Below, piece by piece: positions 1 to 8,351 of a DNA stretch of 64,000 nucleotides (the stretch's first letter is position 1; each line of letters begins with the position of its first letter). The notes beneath the pieces were generated by a model. The model did not search any database. It worked only from the letters and a program-made list of their open reading frames with translations, and had not been told where the DNA came from. The stretch covers positions 687,501 through 751,500 of the forward strand of contig NZ_AP028156.1 of the NCBI RefSeq assembly GCF_033096465.1. Reading direction: 5' to 3'. Source of the DNA: Blautia luti. GTDB taxonomy: Bacteria; Bacillota; Clostridia; Lachnospirales; Lachnospiraceae. Both the position numbers and the translations under genes were made by a program.

Positions 1-1910
<1,910 letters not shown>

Positions 1911-1981
1911 AGAATCGCAGGAAGTAATGAATCTCAAGGAAATGTCAACATGTATGTAGTTTTGAAGGTGCAAACCTTTAT

Positions 1982-2054
1982 TCCTCCTTAGCTCAGTCGG
2001 TAGAGCATGCGGCTGTTAACCGCAGTGTCGTTGGTTCGAGTCCAACAGGGGGAG
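1982..2054 (+). tRNA. tRNA-Asn (GTT)
   Basis: A 73-nt cloverleaf begins about 70 nt after the 23S end. The acceptor arms TCCTCCT and AGGGGGA pair, the T arm has GGTTCGAGTCC, and the anticodon GTT sits at 2015-2017. The gene ends with discriminator G followed by TTTT, so CCA is not encoded and must be added after transcription. Confidence 0.96.
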
Positions 2055-2098
2055 TTTTCGGAAACATGAAGTCCGATACTAAATTAAATTTTCTACCA

Positions 2099-2170
2099 GG
2101 CTCCATGGTCAAGCGGTTAAGACACCGCCCTTTCACGGCGGTAACAGGGGTTCAAATCCCCTTGGAGTCA
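2099..2170 (+). tRNA. tRNA-Glu (TTC)
   Basis: A 72-nt cloverleaf with acceptor arms GGCTCCA and TGGAGTC, an anticodon stem CCGCC/GGCGG and anticodon TTC at 2132-2134. The discriminator is A and the next bases are TTATG, so CCA is not encoded. It is probably cotranscribed with the rRNA and the flanking tRNAs. Confidence 0.96.
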
Positions 2171-2202
2171 TTATGTAAGAAATCTTGCATATAATTAAAT
2201 AT

Positions 2203-2273
2203 GGTGCCATAGCCAAGTGGTAAGGCAAAGGTCTGCAACACCTCTATCCCCGGTTCAAATCCGGGTGGCACCT
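2203..2273 (+). tRNA. tRNA-Cys (GCA)
   Basis: A 71-nt cloverleaf with acceptor arms GGTGCCA and TGGCACC, anticodon GCA at 2235-2237 and the U73 discriminator typical of tRNA-Cys. CCA is not encoded. It is the last RNA gene before the terminator of the rRNA/tRNA transcript. Confidence 0.96.
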
Positions 2274-2281
2274 CTTGAAAC

Positions 2282-2316
2282 CCTCAGATAATGAAAGTTA
2301 TCTGAGGTATTTTTTT
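2282..2316 (+). terminator. Intrinsic terminator of the rRNA/tRNA transcript
   Basis: A perfect 10-bp stem CCTCAGATAA / TTATCTGAGG with a 6-nt loop is followed by TATTTTTTT. It lies directly after tRNA-Cys and separates the RNA genes from the TAXI transporter operon. Confidence 0.9.
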
Positions 2317-2362
2317 GCAATTTTTTATGAGCAGGGTGCTTTACGGATTGGAAAATTTAATC

Positions 2363-2391
2363 TTTCAAACAGTTTCAAACTGTGATACAAT
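2363..2391 (+). promoter_or_regulatory. Promoter with palindromic spacer before the TAXI/GltS operon
   Basis: A TTTCAA box (2363-2368), 17-bp spacer and TACAAT (2386-2391) lie 34 bp before the start codon at 2425. The spacer contains the 13-bp palindrome CAGTTTCAAACTG (2370-2382), a good position for a repressor operator. The promoter reading is by eye only. Confidence 0.5.
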
Positions 2392-2424
2392 AAAGCGTAA
2401 AACAAAAAATAAAGAGGTGTTTTT

Positions 2425-3420
2425 GTGCAGAAAATAAAATTAAGTACAATGAGAAGATCAGTGGCAGGAATGCTGATACTGGCTCTGACAGGGTGCATTG
2501 CAGCAGGATGCGGAACTATAACTGACAGGATCCGTTTCGGAGCTGCCGGTCTGGGCGGTATGTATCATGCCTTTGCAGATACATTTAGTGATATTGCGCA
2601 GTCGGATGAAGACTATAAAATGGAAGTAAAAACAACAGCAGGATCTGCTGCGAATCTTCGTTTATTATCAGATGATTATGTACAGCTTGCCATCGCTCAG
2701 GCAGATATTACGAATGATGCTTACTATGGAACAGGGATCTTTGAAGGAAAAGAGTACCAGGGTTATAGTGCAATAGCCGGGCTTTATACAGAAGCATGTC
2801 AGATTGTAGTCCGGGATGACTCAGATATCAGATCAGTAGATGACCTTCAGGGAAAGAAAATAAGCGTAGGTGAAGAGGAATCCGGAACAGAGCAGAATGC
2901 CAGTCAGATCCTGGCAGCATATGGTCTGACAGATCAGCTGGTTGATAAAGTAAATCTGGATTATACAGAAGCCGCCAGCGAGTTGAAAGATGGCGAGATC
3001 AATGCGTTCTTCTGTACTGCCGGTATACAGACAACGGTAATAGGAGAGCTGGCGAAGCAGTGTGGGATCCGTCTTCTGGATCTGGATGAAAAGGGAAAAG
3101 ATAAGCTGCTGAAAGCTTATGATTTCTATACAGAATATGAGATCCCGGCTGAGACATATACAGGTCAGACAGAACCGGTAGAGACAGTAGGAGTAAAAGC
3201 AGTTTTACTTGCAAGCGATAAACTGTCAGAGAAGACAGTAGAGAATCTTACCCGGACATTATTTGCCAATGAACAGGAATTACAGTACTCTTTGTCAGCA
3301 GATATTGCATTGGATGAGACGGAAGCAGTGGAGGGAATTTCTGTTCCGTTCCATAAAGGAGCTGTGAAATATTATGAGTCTGCAGGTGTGGATGTAACAA
3401 CAGAGAAAGGAAGCAAATAA
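2425..3420 (+). CDS. TAXI-family solute-binding lipoprotein
   Basis: The 331-residue product is an extracellular binding protein of the TAXI type, the class that normally feeds TRAP transporters. It starts at a GTG with AGAGGTG upstream. Residues 1-29 form a signal peptide ending in a lipobox-like AAGC, so the mature protein should be a lipoprotein anchored outside the cell. The start of the mature region (FGAAGLGGMYHAFADTFSDI) matches the glycine-rich TAXI opening, and the segment ADITNDAYYGTG resembles the usual ligand-site stretch. The next gene, 18 bp downstream, is not a TRAP permease but a GltS-type carrier, so the two probably form one uptake system. The substrate is unknown; a dicarboxylic amino acid such as glutamate is an inference from the partner. 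Confidence 0.85.
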   Translation: MQKIKLSTMRRSVAGMLILALTGCIAAGCGTITDRIRFGAAGLGGMYHAFADTFSDIAQSDEDYKMEVKTTAGSAANLRLLSDDYVQLAIAQADITNDAYYGTGIFEGKEYQGYSAIAGLYTEACQIVVRDDSDIRSVDDLQGKKISVGEEESGTEQNASQILAAYGLTDQLVDKVNLDYTEAASELKDGEINAFFCTAGIQTTVIGELAKQCGIRLLDLDEKGKDKLLKAYDFYTEYEIPAETYTGQTEPVETVGVKAVLLASDKLSEKTVENLTRTLFANEQELQYSLSADIALDETEAVEGISVPFHKGAVKYYESAGVDVTTEKGSK

Positions 3421-3438
3421 GCAGCAGGGTAAGAGAAG

Positions 3439-4626
3439 ATGAAAATAGAACTGGATATGTATCAGACGATAGCTGTTGCAGTTGTCGTACTGATGCTGGG
3501 AAAATTTTTGAAAACCAAATTCAGCATACTGGAGAGATTTTGTATTCCGGCTCCGGTAATCGGAGGTGTGCTGTTTGCTGTATTTACCTGTCTGTGTTAT
3601 GTGACGGGAATCGTAGAATTTTCTTTTGATGATATCCTGAAGGAAGTGTGTATGGTATTTTTCTTTACTTCCGTAGGATTTCAGGCGAATCTGAAAGTAC
3701 TGAAAAGCGGCGGCAAATCACTGATCATTTTTCTGGGGCTTGTGATCGCATTGATCCTTTCCCAGAACTTCCTGGCTGTAGGGCTGGCAAAGCTGCTCCA
3801 TATCAGCCCTCTGGTAGGCCTCTGTACAGGTTCTATCCCAATGGTGGGAGGACATGGTACGGCAGGAGCTTTCGGCCCTGTTCTGGAGGATTTCGGGGTT
3901 TCAGGGGCAAGTACTTTATGTACAGCAGGAGCTACTTTCGGTCTGATTGCAGGAAGTATGATGGGAGGTCCTATCGGTAAGCGTCTGATCGAGAAGAAGA
4001 ACCTTCTGGAAACGGTTGTCCAGGAAGATGACAGCCTTCTGGTAGAAGAGGAGAAAAAGCACGAACGACATACCAGTATGTATCCGTCAGCAGTATTTCA
4101 GCTGATCATTGCCATCGGTATCGGAACGATCGTATCGAAACTTCTGTCCTTGACAGGAATGACTTTTCCGATATATATTGGAGCTATGATAGCAGCGGCA
4201 TTTATCCGTAATATCGGAGAATATTCCGGAAAATTCACAATCTATATGGGTGAGATCAATGATATCGGTGGTATCAGCCTGTCTCTGTTCCTGGGAATTG
4301 CTATGATCACACTGAAATTGTGGCAGCTTGCAGATCTGGCCCTTCCACTGATCATCCTGCTTGCAGGCCAGACCGTTCTCATGTTTGTGTATACATATTT
4401 CGTAGTATTCAATGTAATGGGAAGAGATTATGATGCAGCGGTTCTTTCCTCCGGTGTATGTGGATTCGGTATGGGAGCCACACCCAATGCCATGGCGAAC
4501 ATGCAGGCAATCTGTGAAAAATTCGCACCGTCTGTAAAGGCATATCTGCTGGTTCCTCTTGTAGGAAGCTTATTTGCAGATTTCCTTAACAGTCTGGTTA
4601 TTACATTCTTTATTAACTTTTTATAA
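3439..4626 (+). CDS. GltS-family sodium/glutamate-type symporter
   Basis: The 395-residue product is a polytopic membrane protein of the GltS (ESS) family, which couples sodium entry to glutamate uptake. Recognisable segments are the N-terminal LERFCIPAPVIGG, the first pore-loop stretch with GSIPMVGGHGTAGAFGP near residues 130-147, and the symmetry-related GVCGFGMGATPNAMANM near residues 338-354. A charged cytoplasmic loop (EEEKKHERH) lies near residue 210. Length is normal for the family. The close linkage behind a TAXI binding protein is unusual because classical GltS works without a binding protein. Glutamate as substrate is a family-based assumption. Confidence 0.9.
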   Translation: MKIELDMYQTIAVAVVVLMLGKFLKTKFSILERFCIPAPVIGGVLFAVFTCLCYVTGIVEFSFDDILKEVCMVFFFTSVGFQANLKVLKSGGKSLIIFLGLVIALILSQNFLAVGLAKLLHISPLVGLCTGSIPMVGGHGTAGAFGPVLEDFGVSGASTLCTAGATFGLIAGSMMGGPIGKRLIEKKNLLETVVQEDDSLLVEEEKKHERHTSMYPSAVFQLIIAIGIGTIVSKLLSLTGMTFPIYIGAMIAAAFIRNIGEYSGKFTIYMGEINDIGGISLSLFLGIAMITLKLWQLADLALPLIILLAGQTVLMFVYTYFVVFNVMGRDYDAAVLSSGVCGFGMGATPNAMANMQAICEKFAPSVKAYLLVPLVGSLFADFLNSLVITFFINFL

Positions 4627-4665
4627 TTTCCGATATCGAGAGAACAAGGATGAGGAGGGTTTGCA

Positions 4666-4869
4666 ATGTTTGGAAAGAAATTATTCAGAAAAGGTGAAAG
4701 AAAGAAATCATCAGAATATAAAATAGAAAGTGAAAATCTGGCAGTGCCGGAGGTACATACCCATGAAGTAAAACCGGAGGAGACTGTCGAAGATGAACGA
4801 AGCAGGGAACCCATCACCTATGAGAATGTGGCGATCCCGGAGATCCATATAAAGAAGAAAAGGAACTAA
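4666..4869 (+). CDS. Small unknown protein with a duplicated motif
   Basis: The 67-residue product has a strong ribosome binding site (GAGGAGGG) and lies 39 bp after the GltS-type gene, before the shared terminator, so it is probably the third gene of that operon. It has no signal peptide or membrane segment. The N terminus is very basic (MFGKKLFRKGERKK). The rest contains two copies of one motif, ENLAVPEVHTH (residues 23-33) and ENVAIPEIHIK (residues 53-63), separated by an acidic linker. I do not recognise the family. The duplicated VPEVH/IPEIH motif could be a docking peptide, but that is a guess. Confidence 0.65.
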   Translation: MFGKKLFRKGERKKSSEYKIESENLAVPEVHTHEVKPEETVEDERSREPITYENVAIPEIHIKKKRN

Positions 4870-4876
4870 TGTTAAT

Positions 4877-4917
4877 AAAAACAGCGAAGCAGACAAAAAT
4901 GTCAGCTTCGCTGTTTT
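4877..4917. terminator. Bidirectional terminator between convergent genes
   Basis: AAAAACAGCGAAGC pairs with GCTTCGCTGTTTTT across a 13-nt loop. The A-run and T-run on either side allow it to stop transcription of both the 67-residue gene on the plus strand and the acetyltransferase on the minus strand. Confidence 0.9.
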
Positions 4918-4930
4918 TCTGTCATTTGTT

Positions 4931-5488
4931 CTAACCAAATTTCGGTGGGTTCTGGTCAGTAAGGTGTTCGCCGATAAGTTTCTCCATCCAGACCATATTA
5001 TACCATCTGTGGAATTTATAACCGCATTTATAGAATTCTCCTACCAGGCGGTAACCCATGTGAGTGTGGAATTCTACGCTGTTTTTATTCAGGTATTCAT
5101 CTTCTGTGGAGGGATAAGCGATGCAGGCATTCATGTTCAGGATTCCCTGTTCCTGAAGAGCCTGTTCAAGGGCGTCATGAAGTTTACGGCCGATCCCCAT
5201 ATGTTTTAGGAAAGTATCTACATAGATCGAAGTTTCTACTGACCAGTCATAGGCAGGACGGTCATGGAAAGGACCGGCATAGGCGTATCCCAGGATCCGG
5301 CCGCCTTTTTCGGCGACGAGATAAGGATATTTCTGTAAGGTATTGCGGATGCGGGATGCAAATTCGTCCACAGAAGGAACTTCATATTCGAAGGTGATAG
5401 CTGTGCGCTCCACATAAGGTGCGTAAATTTCAAGAAGAACCGGTGCATCTGCTTCAGAGGCAGTGCGGATGATCATTTCGCTGTTCAT
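4931..5488 (-). CDS. GNAT acetyltransferase, phosphinothricin acetyltransferase-like
   Basis: The 185-residue product belongs to the GNAT N-acetyltransferases and resembles the PAT/YncA branch that acetylates phosphinothricin, methionine sulfoximine or similar small amines. The order is typical: an N-terminal IRTASEADAPVLLEIYAPYV, the acceptor-side stretch AYAGPFHDRPAYDWSVETSIYV, the acetyl-CoA loop HMGIGRKLHDAL near residues 96-107, and the C-terminal HRWYNMVWMEK signature. A GGAGGAAAATC ribosome binding site precedes the ATG. The true substrate cannot be told from sequence. It is divergent from the aldo/keto reductase remnant, with an inverted repeat between them. Confidence 0.85.
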   Translation of the reverse strand: MNSEMIIRTASEADAPVLLEIYAPYVERTAITFEYEVPSVDEFASRIRNTLQKYPYLVAEKGGRILGYAYAGPFHDRPAYDWSVETSIYVDTFLKHMGIGRKLHDALEQALQEQGILNMNACIAYPSTEDEYLNKNSVEFHTHMGYRLVGEFYKCGYKFHRWYNMVWMEKLIGEHLTDQNPPKFG

Positions 5489-5509
5489 AATGATTTTCCT
5501 CCAAAGCTA

Positions 5510-5570
5510 CACTTCAAGTCAGAGAAGCCAGAAAAATCGTTGACTTAAAGTGCAGTTTATGATGTATGAT
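5510..5570. promoter_or_regulatory. Inverted repeat and putative promoter between divergent genes
   Basis: CACTTCAAGTCA (5510-5521) and TGACTTAAAGTG (5541-5552) form an 11-of-12 inverted repeat separated by 19 bp. The right arm contains a TTGACT hexamer (5540-5545), with TATGAT at 5565-5570 after a long 19-bp spacer. This looks like an operator over a promoter that once served the now-broken aldo/keto reductase gene. No matching regulator gene lies next to it. Confidence 0.4.
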
Positions 5571-5717
5571 AAAATTGTAACTGCCAAACAGTATATAACT
5601 TCTGGAAATATACGTCAATTGTGGAAGCAGAAATCCGGGAGCGGAATAAAACATGGAATGAACAGCAATGAGTTTTAAGAAAGGTGGTCTGCTTTTTATG
5701 AAAGAGCAGCAGTAAGA

Positions 5718-5951
5718 ATGGACAGAATAAAAAAGGATTTTGGATTTGGGTGCGTGCGTCTTCCTATGCTGGAGAGTGGAGAAGTTGACAAAGAGCAGAC
5801 CTGTAAGATGGTAGATACATTTCTGGAAAACGGGTTTAATTATTTTGACACTGTACATGGATATCTGGATGGAAAAAGTGAGATCGCGATCAAAGATTGT
5901 CTTTCCAGCCGCTATAAGAGAGAGGAATCTCTCCGCTTTCGGTGCTTTTAG
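5718..5951 (+). pseudogene. Aldo/keto reductase, N-terminal remnant
   Basis: About 70 residues match the start of aldo/keto reductases: FGFGCVRLPML, then KMVDTFLENGFNYFDTVHGY with the strand and helix that carry the catalytic Asp, and a KSEIAIKDCLSSRYKREE stretch. A complete enzyme needs roughly 280-390 residues, and the catalytic Tyr, Lys and His lie beyond the break. After residue 70 the frame runs into unrelated sequence (SLRFRCF) and stops at 5951, exactly where the stop codon of the opposing minus-strand gene begins. This indicates a deletion that removed most of the gene and fused the rest to its neighbour's 3' end. I infer it is not functional. Confidence 0.8.
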
Positions 5952-6182
5952 TTATTCTTCGAATTCTGCTGTTACGATAAATCCCCTTGGGGTATGTTCA
6001 ATATTACGTACGATCCCCTTTCGCGCCTTGATCCTCTGTGCATTGGGATAGCAGCCTGACATGGCTACTGCAGGTTCGATAATGTAGCTGTAGTTCATAA
6101 ATGACTGATATTCAGAAATTTCTATTTCATCTCCAATCTCGATCAGCCCCTGTCGTTCCATTTTGAATTTTTCCTGACGCAT
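5952..6182 (-). CDS. Small unknown cytoplasmic protein
   Basis: The 76-residue product has no signal peptide or membrane segment. The ATG at 6182 is preceded on the minus strand by AGAAAGAAGG at good spacing. The protein is rich in short beta-type stretches (QGLIEIGDEIEISEY, KARKGIVRNIEHTPRGFIVTAEF), which suggests a small barrel such as a regulatory or nucleic-acid-binding fold, but I do not recognise the family. A TATAAT-like box on the minus strand (complement of 6280-6285) may drive it divergently from thiD. Its stop codon abuts the deletion scar of the aldo/keto reductase remnant, so its C terminus should be checked for loss. Confidence 0.55.
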   Translation of the reverse strand: MRQEKFKMERQGLIEIGDEIEISEYQSFMNYSYIIEPAVAMSGCYPNAQRIKARKGIVRNIEHTPRGFIVTAEFEE

Positions 6183-6314
6183 GAAAAAGCCTTCTTTCTC
6201 TATATAATATGTTTCGGGTTTTCTGTGACCTTCGCTTACAAAAAAACACCTCGCAGGATATTACCGGTGAACAATAACTATTATAGCACAGCAAAAGAAA
6301 AAGTTCACAACAAC

Positions 6315-6342
6315 TTGACAGGCACGAAAACAATCTTATAAT
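6315..6342 (+). promoter_or_regulatory. Promoter of thiD
   Basis: TTGACA (6315-6320), a 16-bp spacer and TATAAT (6337-6342) form a near-consensus vegetative promoter 63 bp before the thiD start. No thiamine riboswitch is seen in the short leader. Confidence 0.75.
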
Positions 6343-6404
6343 AATATTATATTAAAGCGTGTCTGAAAAAAGATCAAAAAATAAAACCAGGAGGGCAAGG
6401 GAGT

Positions 6405-7229
6405 ATGAAGACAGCATTAACCATAGCAGGCAGTGATTCCAGTGGAGGGGCAGGGATCCAGGCTGATATTAAAACAATGCTTACCAACGGAGTTTATGCC
6501 ATGAGTGCAGTTACAGCACTTACAGCACAGAATACTGCAGGGGTTACCGGGATCATGGAAGTAACGCCGGAATTTCTGGGAAAAGAGCTGGATGCTGTTT
6601 TTACAGATATTTATCCGGATGCAGTGAAGATCGGAATGGTATCATCAGCAGAACTGATCCATGTGATCGCGGACAGGCTGAAGAAATACCACGCAGACAA
6701 TATTGTGATCGATCCGGTGATGGTGGCTACCAGCGGTGCACGCCTGATCAGTGAAGAGGCAGTTGATGTACTGAAAGAAAAACTATTTCCCATGGCATCA
6801 GTCCTTACTCCCAATATTCCGGAAGGGGAGCTGCTGACAGGAAGGAAGATCCGTTCCAGTGAGGATATGATCCGTGCTGCAGAGGAGATCGGAAGCAGAT
6901 ACCACTGTGCTGTGCTTTGTAAAGGAGGGCATCAGCTGAATGACGCCAATGACCTGCTGTGGCAGGCGGGGAAGATCAGATGGTTTTACGGGGAAAGGAT
7001 CAATAATCCCAATACTCACGGAACTGGCTGTACTTTGTCCAGTGCTATTGCTTCTAATCTGGCGAAAGGCTATGATCTGGAGACTTCTGTAGAACGTGCC
7101 AAAAAGTACATATCAGGAGCTCTGTCTGCCATGCTTGACCTGGGAAAAGGCAGCGGCCCCATGGATCATGGATTTGCTGTTCATAATGAATACACAGAAG
7201 AATCTGCAGGAAGTACAGCAGCGAAATAA
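6405..7229 (+). CDS. thiD: Hydroxymethylpyrimidine/phosphomethylpyrimidine kinase
   Basis: The 274-residue product is a ribokinase-fold kinase that phosphorylates hydroxymethylpyrimidine and its monophosphate for thiamine synthesis; relatives also act on pyridoxine or pyridoxal. Visible motifs are the opening TIAGSDSSGGAGIQADIKT, the KIGMV stretch near residue 70, VIDPVMVATSGARLI near residues 102-116, LTPNIPE, KGGH, and the catalytic anion-hole segment NTHGTGCTLSSAIA near residues 203-216. It has a GGAGGG ribosome binding site and its own promoter. No other thiamine genes are nearby, so a salvage role for either thiamine or vitamin B6 is possible. Confidence 0.93.
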   Translation: MKTALTIAGSDSSGGAGIQADIKTMLTNGVYAMSAVTALTAQNTAGVTGIMEVTPEFLGKELDAVFTDIYPDAVKIGMVSSAELIHVIADRLKKYHADNIVIDPVMVATSGARLISEEAVDVLKEKLFPMASVLTPNIPEGELLTGRKIRSSEDMIRAAEEIGSRYHCAVLCKGGHQLNDANDLLWQAGKIRWFYGERINNPNTHGTGCTLSSAIASNLAKGYDLETSVERAKKYISGALSAMLDLGKGSGPMDHGFAVHNEYTEESAGSTAAK

Positions 7230-7268
7230 AAACATAAAGTCATTGAAATACAAAAGTCAAGAAGAGGC

Positions 7269-7297
7269 TTGTTTTCAGGATAGTGTTTGTATATAAT
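7269..7297 (+). promoter_or_regulatory. Putative promoter of the LytTR regulator
   Basis: TTGTTT (7269-7274), a 17-bp spacer and TATAAT (7292-7297) lie 67 bp before the response regulator start. The -10 box is a consensus match and the -35 box is fair. Confidence 0.55.
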
Positions 7298-7363
7298 AGA
7301 ACAGATTGAGTTTTTGACTACCTGTATGATTTAAGGGAAAATATTTCAGAAGGGGAAGAATAA

Positions 7364-8101
7364 ATGCGTAAAATTGTTATCTGTGATGACATGGAACTGG
7401 AGAGACTCCTGTTAAAAGATATATTAATTCAATATTTCGAGGAAATCCAGGAGGAAGTTTCCATTATCGAATATTCCTCCGGTGAAGTGCTCGTGGCAGA
7501 TGCGGAAGAAGGGTATCTCGAGGGAGAACTGCTCTTTCTGGATATTTATATGGATCAGCTGAACGGGATGGAAACAGCCAGGAAACTTCGCGCCCTTCAG
7601 TGCAGGATCCCCATTGTATTTCTGACTGCATCGCCGGATTATGCGGTGGAAAGTTATGAAGTGCAGGCGGCCGGTTATCTGCTGAAACATTATTCTGAAG
7701 AGAAACTGAAAGCACTTCTGAACAGAATCCTGAAAACAGATATGAAACGTAGGGTTGCCATCAAAAATAAGCGGCAGTACCGTTATCCGTACACAGATGA
7801 TATCATGTACATAGACAGTGACAGACACACCGTGACACTTCATATGGAAGATGGATCTCAGATCACGACACAGGATAAGCTCAGTGAGATTGAGAAGCGG
7901 ATCGGAGAGAAACGTTTTGTCCGCTGCCATCAGAGTTATCTGGTAAACATGGACTATATAAAGGATGCCAAAGATGACTTCGAACTGCGGGACGGCACCA
8001 TTGTTCCTGTCCGCGTAAGAGGAAGAAAAGAAATCCTGGATCAGTATTATGAATATTTTGTGAGCCATTTTGGTGAGAAAAAAGACCAGGAAAACAGGTA
8101 A
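7364..8101 (+). CDS. LytTR-family response regulator
   Basis: The 245-residue product joins an N-terminal receiver domain to a C-terminal LytTR DNA-binding domain, as in AgrA and LytR. The receiver shows the acidic pair in VICDDME, the phospho-acceptor Asp in LLFLDIYMDQLNGME near residue 61, the Thr/Ser switch in VFLTASPDYAVESYE and a Lys in LLKHY. The LytTR domain spans about residues 137-235 and contains the conserved RCHQSYLVNMDYI and the PVRVRGRKEI end. No histidine kinase gene lies next to it, so it is an orphan here. Two A-rich direct repeats 21 bp apart and a -10 box directly downstream may be a target of this protein. Confidence 0.9.
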   Translation: MRKIVICDDMELERLLLKDILIQYFEEIQEEVSIIEYSSGEVLVADAEEGYLEGELLFLDIYMDQLNGMETARKLRALQCRIPIVFLTASPDYAVESYEVQAAGYLLKHYSEEKLKALLNRILKTDMKRRVAIKNKRQYRYPYTDDIMYIDSDRHTVTLHMEDGSQITTQDKLSEIEKRIGEKRFVRCHQSYLVNMDYIKDAKDDFELRDGTIVPVRVRGRKEILDQYYEYFVSHFGEKKDQENR

Positions 8102-8110
8102 TGAGGATTT

Positions 8111-8169
8111 TGCCAAAAAACTTGAAGAATATGCAAAAATGAAAAATAAAAGAAATACTTTGATATAAT
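8111..8169 (+). promoter_or_regulatory. Putative LytTR-type direct repeats and promoter
   Basis: TGCCAAAAA (8111-8119) and TGCAAAAAT (8132-8140) start 21 bp apart, the spacing typical of paired LytTR-domain sites. They are followed by a poor -35 region and a good TATAAT (8164-8169), as expected for an activator-dependent promoter. The repeats are A-rich, so chance similarity is possible. Confidence 0.35.
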
Positions 8170-8175
8170 CACTAC

Positions 8176-8332
8176 GACGGGTAAGACCTGGTTCAAGAAA
8201 CGCGGAAGCGGCGAATGTGTCCATCAGCCGCAAAAATGTGTGAATTGTGTGTGAAAGAAAAATGTGGAATGTGTGTGTAAAAATCCCCTCAGGATTGGAT
8301 GTAACCGCGGCATCGAATCCTGAGGGGATTTT
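8176..8332 (+). ncRNA. Possible small RNA downstream of the LytTR regulator
   Basis: From the predicted start near 8176 to the terminator at 8280-8332 there is no convincing reading frame. The interval contains a hairpin GCGGC/GCCGC (8209-8232) and two imperfect copies of an AAAAATGTG-GAA-TGTGTGTG unit (about 8233-8280). A promoter, structure and terminator with no gene between them suggest a regulatory RNA of about 150 nt. No family is recognised. Confidence 0.35.
8280..8332. terminator. Strong bidirectional terminator
   Basis: AAAATCCCCTCAGGATT (8280-8296) pairs perfectly with AATCCTGAGGGGATTTT (8316-8332), with an additional GATG/CATC inner pairing. It can end both the plus-strand transcript coming from the LytTR region and the minus-strand acyltransferase operon. 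Confidence 0.9.
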
Positions 8333-8351
8333 CAGTTATGAAAGTCTGTTG

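Noticed and set aside
7424..8233. 269-codon minus-strand frame opposite the LytTR gene
   Set aside because: It is the mirror of a well-conserved response regulator; its translation is rich in Phe, Ile and Cys with no domain and no start signal.
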